Assembly: GCA_013694885.1 (NCBI GenBank)
Contig: JACDBO010000466.1
Span: 1 to 11,617, forward strand
DNA from: Chloroflexia bacterium
GTDB lineage: Bacteria > Chloroflexota > Chloroflexia > Thermomicrobiales > UBA6265
Direction of reading: 5' to 3'
DNA length: 11,617 bases
Shown here: in pieces, positions 1 through 6,133 of the stretch
How the letters are laid out: every line of letters starts with the position of its first letter
Position numbering within the stretch: the stretch's first letter is position 1
The notes under the pieces: generated by a model
Seen by the model: the letters and a program-made list of their open reading frames with translations, nothing else
What the model was told of the DNA's origin: nothing
The model's database searches: none
Position numbers and translations under genes: made by a program

Positions 1-313
1 GCCCGTCGTCGACGTTTCGCCAAAAGCCGGCCGGGCTGACGATCCAGACGGCGCTGGCGCCGTGACGCAGGAGGAGCGACGCGGCGGCCTGGCTCCGTGC
101 CGCCGCCGCCACGGTCAACAGGCAGCCTTCACTCGCCAGGCGAGCGGGCCCGCTCTCAACCGGTATCCCGGCGCGCCGGAGCTGTCCACGCGGGTCGCCC
201 CGCTCGGCCCGCATCAGACGCGCCGTGTGTCCCAGCCCGGCGCGATGCACGGCGGGCAGCGCTTCGCCGAGCGCGTCCGGCGTTATCGCGGCAACAACCA
301 CATCGGCGATCAT
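1..313 (-). CDS. Partial small protein of unknown function (3' end beyond left edge)
   Basis: A reading frame on the minus strand is open from an ATG at 313 to the left edge with no stop, giving at least 104 residues starting MIADVVVAAITPDALGEALP. Reading further back, the frame stays open to a possible TTG start about 24-27 bases upstream (LRISLGFEPMIAD). I do not recognise the family. Two segments, DVVVAAITPDALGEALPAVH near the start and GCLLTVAAAARSQAAASLLL near residue 70, each look like a beta strand followed by an amphipathic helix, and a final strand reads ASAVWIVSPAG. This suggests a small alpha/beta sandwich, perhaps ferredoxin-like or stress-protein-like, which is inference only. 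No signal peptide or membrane helix is seen. It is on the same strand as mgtE and lies about 210 bp beyond its stop. The Shine-Dalgarno is weak, so the start is uncertain. Other frames here look compositionally random. Confidence 0.5.
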   Translation of the reverse strand, partial: MIADVVVAAITPDALGEALPAVHRAGLGHTARLMRAERGDPRGQLRRAGIPVESGPARLASEGCLLTVAAAARSQAAASLLLRHGASAVWIVSPAGFWRNVDDG

Positions 314-494
314 CGGCTCGAACCCCAGCGAAATGCGCAATGGCGATCTGTGACCCAGTGTCACCTGTGCAACGTGTGGAGATTGTAGTCCGCCCACATG
401 GAAACGTGACATGCGCCATATTCGCCGTGACGTTCACCTCTGGAAGGAGGCATTCGGCCGCGAAGGGCCCGAGGCCGCAGTAAGTGCCCTCTCG

Positions 495-523
495 CTCGGC
501 CCTCGAGCCTCGAACCCTTCGTC
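495..523 (-). repeat. GC-rich intergenic repeat, copy A
   Basis: Read on the minus strand this begins GACGAAGGG directly after the mgtE TGA stop, then continues TTCGAGGCTCGAGGGCCGAG. A related copy lies at 10978-11012 on the plus strand: the first 9 bases are identical, then 6 bases are inserted, then 18 of 20 bases match. The rest of 314-523 shows no gene or other clear site. Confidence 0.5.
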
Positions 524-1906
524 TCACACCTCGGTGAGGATCGCCCCGGCAATCGAGAGATAGATCAACAGGCCGGTCGCATCGACCAACGTCGTGATCA
601 GCGGCGCGGAGACCACCGCCGGATCGATATTCAACCGGCGCAGCAGCAGCGGCAAGACCGCGGCGACGGTGGCCGACCAGAGCGTGACGCAGACGATCGT
701 GGCCGCGACGACGAGCCCGATCTCACGCCCTTCGGGGATACCGGCGCGAAAGAACGCAACAACCGCCATCGCCAACCCCATCGCCAGGCCGACGCTCAGC
801 TCCTTGAGGAGCACCCAACCGACATCGCGGAGCTGCACTTCGCCGACGGCCATTGCCCGCACCAGGGTCGTCACGGTCTGACTACCGACGTTGCCGCCGG
901 TGCCGATGATCAGCGGAATGAAGGGGATGAGCACGGCCGATGGTGGAAATGCTTCGAGGACGCTCGCCGTCAGAAACCCGGCCACGAACAGGAACATCAG
1001 CCAGCCGAGCCGGCGGCGCACGAGCAGCGCCACGCTGGCCGTCCGGTAGGGCGTGTCCAGCGGCTGCGAGCCGCCGAGGCGCTCGATATCCTCCGTCGCC
1101 TCCTCCTCGAGGATGTCGGCGACATCGTCCTGGGTGATGATCCCGATCAGGCGACCGTCGGCATCGACCACCGGCAGCGCCAGCAAGTTGCGCTCGGTCA
1201 GCAACCGGGCGGCGAACTCCTGGTCGGCATCGACGGGTACGCTGACGATGTCGGTGGTCATCAGGTCCGCGACAGGCCTGTCCGGGCGACTGAGTACGAG
1301 GTTGTGCAGCGACAGGACGCCGATCAGCCGCTCGTCCCGGTCGACGACGTAGACGTAGTTGATGGTCTCCGCTTCCTCGGCCACCTGGCGCAGGGCGCGC
1401 ACCGTCTCGTCGGCACGCAGGTCGGGGAAGACGGCCACGAAGGCGGGGGTCATGATACCGCCGGCGGTATCGCCCTCGTAGGCCATCAGATCGCGGATCT
1501 CGGCGGCCTCGTCGGGTTCCATCTCGACGAGGATCGTGCCAGCCGCTGTTGGATTGGCCTGCTCGACCTCGGCAAAAATATCGGTTGCGTCGTCGGGGTC
1601 GATCTCTTCGAGGATGTCAGCCGCCTGCGCCGCCGACATCCTCGTCAGGATGCGGGCGGCGTCGCGGTCGTCCAGTCGAGAGAGGAGAACGGCCAGCGTC
1701 TCGTCGCCGAGAATGGCGAACAGCCGGCTCAACTCGGCCGGCGCGAGATCCTCGAGGAGGGCGAGCGCGTCGACCTCAAGCATCCGGTGGGCACAGGCTT
1801 GCGCCCGCTCGACGTCACCGGCGCCGACCGCCTCACGGATCTCCTCGAGCAGCGACCGCGCCGTCTCGGACTGAGCCGTCTCCGGTGGTGTGAGGGTATC
1901 CGTCAT
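524..1906 (-). CDS. mgtE: Magnesium transporter MgtE
   Basis: This 460-aa protein is a complete MgtE-family Mg2+ channel/transporter of the inner membrane, normal in length for the family. Residues 15-140 form the helical-repeat MgtE_N domain, ending in the YEGDTAGGIMT motif (143-153). Two CBS domains follow (about 154-208 and 213-270), the cytosolic Mg2+ sensor in characterised MgtE. The C-terminal region (about 297-460) carries five predicted membrane helices. It includes the family signature PLIIGTGGNVGSQT (331-344) and ITTLVDATGLLIYL (437-450), whose Asp442 matches the pore aspartate known from the Thermus enzyme. The start is MTDTLTPPET, 22 bp after the stop of a small upstream gene on the same strand, so the two are probably co-transcribed. 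Only a weak AGGA lies close to the ATG, which suggests translational coupling. No classical M-box sequence was recognised upstream. Confidence 0.95.
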   Translation of the reverse strand: MTDTLTPPETAQSETARSLLEEIREAVGAGDVERAQACAHRMLEVDALALLEDLAPAELSRLFAILGDETLAVLLSRLDDRDAARILTRMSAAQAADILEEIDPDDATDIFAEVEQANPTAAGTILVEMEPDEAAEIRDLMAYEGDTAGGIMTPAFVAVFPDLRADETVRALRQVAEEAETINYVYVVDRDERLIGVLSLHNLVLSRPDRPVADLMTTDIVSVPVDADQEFAARLLTERNLLALPVVDADGRLIGIITQDDVADILEEEATEDIERLGGSQPLDTPYRTASVALLVRRRLGWLMFLFVAGFLTASVLEAFPPSAVLIPFIPLIIGTGGNVGSQTVTTLVRAMAVGEVQLRDVGWVLLKELSVGLAMGLAMAVVAFFRAGIPEGREIGLVVAATIVCVTLWSATVAAVLPLLLRRLNIDPAVVSAPLITTLVDATGLLIYLSIAGAILTEV

Positions 1907-1928
1907 GTCCTGATCGCCGGCTCAGCGA

Positions 1929-2162
1929 TCATGTTCGTCCGCCGGCGGTACTTCGCCGCACCGCGGATCGCACCAGGCGCGTCACCCGAGAACGCTTCTT
2001 GGGAGAGGTCGGTCGGCTTGCGGGCGATGGGCCGCTCTCCGTCGACAGATCCCGCTGCTGTGGAGCGGGCGCCTCGCGCACCGCGACCGGCACCGAGCGA
2101 ACCTCGGCACCCTCGTCGTTTCGGTCGATGTAGTAGCGGACCGCGTGCTGTGGTCGTGACAT
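1929..2162 (-). CDS. Small basic protein of unknown function, upstream of mgtE
   Basis: This predicted 77-aa protein starts MSRPQHAVRYYIDRNDEGAE. I chose the ATG at 2162 because GGAGAGAGGG sits about 9 bases upstream. A start 27 bases earlier (MNAERGRCN) would place that site inside the gene. The N-terminal 28 residues look like a short beta hairpin (AVRYYIDR, EVRSVPVAV). The rest is Pro/Ser-rich and then strongly basic (KKRSRVTRLVRSAVRR), so it is likely disordered or nucleic-acid/membrane-surface binding. There is no membrane helix, signal peptide or known domain. It is separated from mgtE by 22 bp and probably shares its transcript. A longer alternative frame covering 1903-2514 looks like random high-GC translation. 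Function is unknown; the gene could be an artefact of GC-rich sequence, but the ribosome binding site and spacing argue for it. Confidence 0.5.
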   Translation of the reverse strand: MSRPQHAVRYYIDRNDEGAEVRSVPVAVREAPAPQQRDLSTESGPSPASRPTSPKKRSRVTRLVRSAVRRSTAGGRT

Positions 2163-2520
2163 GTTGCACCGCCCTCTCTCCGCGTTCACGGTCGCAACGG
2201 TGGACCCGTGGCGCGACCGACTCTCGCGGATGATGACCCCGGTCCAGCCGGGGCGGGCGGCGCCGAAGCGGCGCGCCTGTGGAACCGGCTAGTCCCGGAG
2301 TTGTCCGATTTTCGGATACGTAGGACTGCCAGCGTCCAACGAGGCTCCCTTCACGGGGAACGGACGGGGAGCAGGCGGCCAGCCCGCTCGACCCGCGCAA
2401 CAAAGACGACCACCCGCGTGGCGCCTTCCCGTGAATCCTACCGAATCCATCGAAGACCGTCAACGCGGATGCGCACACATCACTGAGCGTGCCCACGTTC
2501 CGTTCAGGCGCCATCCCTCG
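2163..2520 (-). other. Intergenic region with long putative mgtE-operon leader
   Basis: I see no convincing gene in these 358 bases. They hold a promoter candidate (2435-2463) and a transcribed leader of about 265 nt before the 77-aa gene. Minus-strand RNA could form a 6-bp CCCCGG/CCGGGG stem with a 5-base loop (2237-2253), a TCCGA/TCGGA stem with a 3-base loop (2304-2316), and GC-rich pairing around 2260-2285. No match to a known riboswitch consensus was recognised by eye. Confidence 0.4.
2435..2463 (-). promoter_or_regulatory. Sigma70-like promoter for the small gene-mgtE unit
   Basis: On the minus strand a TTGACG -35 box (2458-2463) is separated by exactly 17 bases from a TAGGAT -10 box (2435-2440). 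Five of six and four of six positions agree with the consensus. It points at the 77-aa gene and mgtE, with a start point predicted near 2428. Confidence 0.45.
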
Positions 2521-3651
2521 TTAGGTCAGGAGATAGAATCGCCACAGATCGTTGGTGACCGGGGCGATGGTCATGTCGCGAAAGCCGGCCTCGGCGGCGT
2601 AGCGGCGCAAGGTGTCGGGCCGCATCACGGTGCCCGTCTCGGCGGATGGTCGCTCGGTCATCCCCACCGGCAGGCAGTGGAATATGCTGAAGCCGTACAT
2701 GAGTCGCTCAACCCACTCGCCGGGCGCGGCAAAGCTCTCCGCCACTGCCTCATCGACGACCAGCACGATACCGTCGTCGCCGACCAGCCGCCGCATCGTG
2801 CGCAGCGCGCCGACCGGGGCGGCCATGTCGTGGATGCACTCGAACGCGCACGCCAGATCATAGCGACCCGCCAATGCCGGGTCGGCGGCGTCCCTCTCCT
2901 CGATGTGGACGCGGTCGGTGAGTCCCTCTGCTGTCACGTTGGTCTGCGCTTGGGCGACCGATGCGGTGTCGAGGTCGAAGCCGTCGACGTGCACCGTTGG
3001 ATACGCGCGCGCAATCGTGATGCTCGACCACCCGCTGCCACAGCCGAAATCCACTACGCGCGCCGGTGGGTCAGCCTTCAACCGCCTGTCGATCACGGGA
3101 ATCGCGGGGAACCAGTCACTTCCGAGCAGGTTGACGAAGAGCGCCCGGTTGCCTTCGGCGATGCCGTCGCGGATGTCCGGTCCATAGTCGGTGTAATCGA
3201 CCCCGCCACCGGAACGAAATGCCTCCAGGACCGCCGGCAGGGGCGCCAGCGAACCGATGAGCTGGCGAGCGGATGGAGCCATGTAGGCGAGGCTGTCGCG
3301 GTCAGTCAGCACCTCGGCATGCCCCGGCGGCAGCGTATAGCGTCGTTCGTCCGGCGCCAGGCTGGCATCGTCGACCGTCAAGAACCCGGTCACGGCTTGT
3401 TGTTCGAGCCACTCGCGCGCGTAGCGGGGATACGTGCCGGTGCGCGCGGCCAGCTCGCCGGCGGTCATCGCGCCGGCGTCGGCAATGGCCGTGTAATAGC
3501 CGAGGCGGTCGCCGAGATAGATCGAGGCAACGTCGAACGAACCGATCACCGACTCCAGCACGCGTTCGGCGAGCCGGTCGCGGGCCTGAGTTTCGTCTGC
3601 TTCCGGCGCGGAACTGAGAATGGTATCGGTAGCCACACGCACTCCCGGCAT
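2521..3651 (-). CDS. SAM-dependent class I methyltransferase with N-terminal winged helix (Rv2258c-like)
   Basis: This 376-aa protein has two parts. Residues about 25-110 look like a winged-helix dimerisation domain of the kind found in small-molecule O-methyltransferases (ERVLESVIGSFDVASIYLGD, then the AGELAARTG helix and REWLEQQAVTGFL). Residues about 165-376 form a Rossmann methyltransferase with motif I VVDFGCGSGWSSITIA (199-214), the acidic end of strand 2 in VDGFDLD (222-228) and a post-motif DLACAFECIHDM (265-276). The architecture matches mycobacterial Rv2258c-like proteins. The substrate cannot be told from sequence. The frame stays open upstream to 4167, but that would run through the divergent promoter and under the dehydrogenase gene, so the start is placed at ATG 3651. 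A GTG at 3636 (371 aa) is a real alternative, since GGGAG lies 5 bases upstream of it while the ATG lacks a clear site. Divergent from the dehydrogenase at 3770. Confidence 0.88.
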   Translation of the reverse strand: MPGVRVATDTILSSAPEADETQARDRLAERVLESVIGSFDVASIYLGDRLGYYTAIADAGAMTAGELAARTGTYPRYAREWLEQQAVTGFLTVDDASLAPDERRYTLPPGHAEVLTDRDSLAYMAPSARQLIGSLAPLPAVLEAFRSGGGVDYTDYGPDIRDGIAEGNRALFVNLLGSDWFPAIPVIDRRLKADPPARVVDFGCGSGWSSITIARAYPTVHVDGFDLDTASVAQAQTNVTAEGLTDRVHIEERDAADPALAGRYDLACAFECIHDMAAPVGALRTMRRLVGDDGIVLVVDEAVAESFAAPGEWVERLMYGFSIFHCLPVGMTERPSAETGTVMRPDTLRRYAAEAGFRDMTIAPVTNDLWRFYLLT

Positions 3652-3715
3652 GAGTCGGGCCACAAGGCGCCCGAACGCGTCGACGATGTGGTTCCGTTGG
3701 CCCCAAGTCTTGCCT

Positions 3716-3743
3716 ATCTTACGCCCGGTGTGCGGAAATGCAA
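3716..3743 (-). promoter_or_regulatory. Candidate promoter for the methyltransferase gene
   Basis: On the minus strand TTGCAT (3738-3743) and TAAGAT (3716-3721) are 16 bases apart in the 118-bp region between the divergent starts. This would give a leader of about 57 nt. On the other strand a TATCTT hexamer (3715-3720) nearly coincides and could be the -10 box of the dehydrogenase, so the two promoters may overlap. The call is weak because both boxes deviate from consensus. Confidence 0.3.
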
Positions 3744-3769
3744 TCGGTATGTCGCGCAAGGAGGGCCGG

Positions 3770-4879
3770 ATGAGCGAGGCGACAGTGAGTAGCGACCCGT
3801 GGGCGGGTGTGTCCCGGTTCGCCGAGGAGCGGCTGGTCGCGTTCGCGGCGGCCGCGCTGGTCGCGTCGGGATTGGGCACGGACGAGGCCCGGCGGGCCGC
3901 TGATTTCCTGCTCATCGCCGACCGGCGCGGTATTGACTCGCACGGGGTGGCACGGCTGCCGGGTTTCGTCCGCCGCCTCCGCGCGAATCTGATCGACCCG
4001 GATGCGACGCTGACGGTCGATCGCGAGACCCCGGTCACTGTTGCCCTGAACGCCAACAACGGGTTGGGCCTGCTCCTGGCCCCGGCGGCGATGGAGCGCT
4101 GCATCGCCAAAGCCGAAGCGACGGGTATCTGCCTGGCGACCGTGCGGCAGAGCAACCACTTCGGCATCGCCGGCGCCTACGCACTGATGGCCGCCGAGCG
4201 CGGCCTGGGCGGCCTGGCGATGACCAATGCCTCGCCGTTGGTCGTGCCGGTGTTCGGCGCCACGGCGATGCTCGGCACCAATCCGCTCGCCTTCGCCGTG
4301 CCCACCGGCGGTCGCCCCTTCGTGCTGGACATGTCGACCAGCACCGTTGCCTGGGGCAAGATCGAGATCGCGCGCCGGGCAGGTCTGCCGATCCCGCGCG
4401 GCTGGGGCGTCACCGACGATGGGGAGCCGACCACGGACCCGGCACAGGTGAAGTGGCTGCTGCCGCTCGGCGGCGAGCGGGCCACATCCGGCCAAAAGGG
4501 CTACGGCCTCGGCCTGATGGTCGATATCTTCTGCGGACTCCTCTCCGGTGGAGCGACCAGCGGCCACGTCGCCCGCGCCACCGACACCGGACGCTCGCAG
4601 GGAACTGGCCACACGTTTTTGGCCTGGCGCATCGACGCCTTTCGCGACGAGGCCGAATTCCGCACCGAGATCGACGGGCTCATCGCCGAGCTCCGCGCCA
4701 CCCCCGCCGCCCCAGGTCACGAGGGCACCGGCGTGCTCGTCCCCGGCGACCCCGAAGCGGACGCCGAAGCGCGCAACCGCCGCGACGGCATCCCGGTCAG
4801 GCCCGAAGTCCTCGCCGAACTCCACACCCTCGCCTCGGAGATCGACGTGCCGTTCACGCTCGATCCGAGCGGTGAATGA
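3770..4879 (+). CDS. Malate/L-lactate/ureidoglycolate dehydrogenase family (Ldh_2) oxidoreductase
   Basis: This 369-aa protein belongs to the Ldh_2 family (YlbC/AllD/ComC/DpkA type), NAD(P)H-dependent enzymes that interconvert 2-oxo and 2-hydroxy acids or reduce cyclic imines, with a fold unrelated to classical LDH. Family landmarks are DSHGV (56-60), which holds the catalytic His in this family, SNHFG (128-132), GTNPLAFAVP (169-178), LDMSTSTVAWGKIE (186-199) and GQKGYGLGLMVDI (241-253). Length is normal and the C terminus is complete. The ATG at 3770 is chosen because AAGGAGG (3758-3764) lies 5 bases upstream. An in-frame ATG at 3749 would hide that site inside the gene. The exact substrate cannot be assigned, and the neighbours give no allantoin or coenzyme M context. 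It is the only well-supported plus-strand gene, divergent from the methyltransferase and convergent with the ATP-grasp gene. Confidence 0.92.
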   Translation: MSEATVSSDPWAGVSRFAEERLVAFAAAALVASGLGTDEARRAADFLLIADRRGIDSHGVARLPGFVRRLRANLIDPDATLTVDRETPVTVALNANNGLGLLLAPAAMERCIAKAEATGICLATVRQSNHFGIAGAYALMAAERGLGGLAMTNASPLVVPVFGATAMLGTNPLAFAVPTGGRPFVLDMSTSTVAWGKIEIARRAGLPIPRGWGVTDDGEPTTDPAQVKWLLPLGGERATSGQKGYGLGLMVDIFCGLLSGGATSGHVARATDTGRSQGTGHTFLAWRIDAFRDEAEFRTEIDGLIAELRATPAAPGHEGTGVLVPGDPEADAEARNRRDGIPVRPEVLAELHTLASEIDVPFTLDPSGE

Positions 4880-4915
4880 ACGCCACCGACGACTGCCGGT
4901 TCGTTTGACTGGGCA

Positions 4916-4935
4916 ACGCTCTCCAAAAGGAGCGT
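4916..4935. terminator. Weak hairpin between convergent genes
   Basis: ACGCTC (4916-4921) and GAGCGT (4930-4935) form a 6-bp stem around an 8-base loop, 37 bp past the dehydrogenase stop. Neither side has a T-rich tail, so it may be only a weak or factor-assisted terminator. The rest of 4880-5079 holds no gene I can support. Confidence 0.2.
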
Positions 4936-5079
4936 CTCGGCCACCACGTTCAACCGGATTCCGAATGCGTCAGCAGTCGGCATCGCCTCCGCCGCGCCTA
5001 CCCGCAAGCGCTCGATTGACGAAACCCACGTTCGCGCCCAGGATAGCATGGGTACGGTCTACTGGCGGCTTGCGCCTGT

Positions 5080-6036
5080 CTAATTCTCTCCCGCACCGTA
5101 CGTCGATAAATAGCGAGCAAGCGTGGAAGTGATGGGTTGGGACGTGCGCTGCTCGATGAAGAGCCATTGGCCAGCGGGGTTGACCTCAAGAAAAACATAA
5201 TGACCGTCAGGAGTGCGGCGCATGTCGATCGCTGCGTAGACGATGCCGAGTCGCGCCATCAGTCGTAGCAGGCTGGCCTCGGTTTCTGCCGGCAGCGTCA
5301 CCGGCTCGACCCGCGCCTGGGACATGTCCATCCGAAAGTCGACCGGATACGATGTCTCTTGCGAGTGGATTGCGGCGGGGAAGATAGCGTTGCCGATCAC
5401 CGTGATCCGCAGATCGACCCCCGCTGGGACGTACTCCTGAAATATCACCGGCGCATAGGCGACGTTGTCCAGCCCCGCGATCTCTTCCGGCCGCAGCAGC
5501 CGAGTTTCGCGCCACTCCTGCTCGGTCGCCGAGAACGCCTTGTAGATTGCCCCCCCCGGTTGCGCGGCGACGAACGCCCGTGCCGCCACCGGATCATTGG
5601 TGATCAATGTGTGCGGGATGGTCAGCCCGACCTCTTGCGCCACCCGGAGCTGATAGGGTTTGCGGGCGGACGTCTCAGTCGCGGTCGGGTGATTGACCCA
5701 GCAAGCGTCGAGCGCTAGCCAGAGTCCCGCGAACGCCTCGTGGCTCTCATTGTAGGCAAATACCCGGTGGCCCGGTCGTCGGATCGCGGGGTCGATCTCA
5801 AATGGCTGTGGCCGACGCCACCAGACGGCGCGGACCTCAGCGAAGTTGATCTCGCGGCTATCGGGAAAGCGAAGCCGAGTGTCGCGTCCACCAGCGGGGT
5901 CGGAGCCGAGGGAGATCTGGAGTTCCTTTGGAAAACGGCTGAGGTCGAGCAGCTCGGCGGGAGCGCCGAGCCGCGCCAGGTGCCGCAGGACAGCCATCGC
6001 GTGCTCGTCCCGCGTCGAGGAGACAACGAGGATCAT
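5080..6036 (-). CDS. ATP-grasp ribosomal peptide maturase (MvdC/MvdD-type graspetide ligase)
   Basis: This 318-aa protein is a full-length ATP-grasp ligase of the MvdC/MvdD type. Members use ATP to activate Asp/Glu side chains of a precursor peptide and join them to Thr/Ser (ester) or Lys (amide) side chains, making graspetides such as microviridin. Visible landmarks are the N-terminal MILVVSSTRDEHA strand and loop, VWWRRP (71-76), typical of this family, and NHPTATETSARKPYQL (115-130). Lys126 and Lys166 (YKAF) are likely nucleotide contacts. FQEYVPAGVDLRITVIG (199-215) follows, and the metal-binding core has Asp271, Glu284 and Asn286 in DMRR...FLEVNPAGQWLFIE. It lies 97 bp downstream of the tyrosinase-repeat gene on the same strand, and the repeats there supply Thr/Lys and Asp pairs suited to this chemistry. 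The ribosome binding site is weak (GGTGG). Family assignment is confident; substrate assignment is inference from context. A RimK-like glutamate ligase is a less likely alternative. Confidence 0.88.
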   Translation of the reverse strand: MILVVSSTRDEHAMAVLRHLARLGAPAELLDLSRFPKELQISLGSDPAGGRDTRLRFPDSREINFAEVRAVWWRRPQPFEIDPAIRRPGHRVFAYNESHEAFAGLWLALDACWVNHPTATETSARKPYQLRVAQEVGLTIPHTLITNDPVAARAFVAAQPGGAIYKAFSATEQEWRETRLLRPEEIAGLDNVAYAPVIFQEYVPAGVDLRITVIGNAIFPAAIHSQETSYPVDFRMDMSQARVEPVTLPAETEASLLRLMARLGIVYAAIDMRRTPDGHYVFLEVNPAGQWLFIEQRTSQPITSTLARYLSTYGAGEN

Positions 6037-6133
6037 CGCGGGCCACCGCGCTGGAATGACCGCTGGCAGGCGGCGCGACGCCTGTCGAGGCCACCCGCGC
6101 GCTGGTGTACCTGGGACAGCGCGCGGTGAGGGT

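Noticed and set aside
1304..2233. Long plus-strand open frame of 309 residues
   Set aside because: Its first half is antisense to mgtE and the residues (repeated VGVDLFEDVS, RRHPRQDAG style) look like a GC-rich shadow with no family features.
2163..2434. Classical M-box (ykoK) magnesium riboswitch
   Set aside because: I could not recognise its conserved sequence blocks in the leader; only generic GC-rich hairpins are seen.
2431..3792. Plus-strand open frame of 453 residues
   Set aside because: Almost wholly antisense to the methyltransferase; no recognisable motifs.
3652..4167. Upstream extension of the methyltransferase frame to 548 residues
   Set aside because: It would run antisense through the well-supported dehydrogenase gene and the divergent promoter region, and its extra residues are low-complexity Arg/Ser-rich translation.
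3719..4825. Minus-strand open frame of 368 residues under the dehydrogenase
   Set aside because: His/Arg/Gly-rich shadow of a gene with complete Ldh_2 motifs on the other strand.
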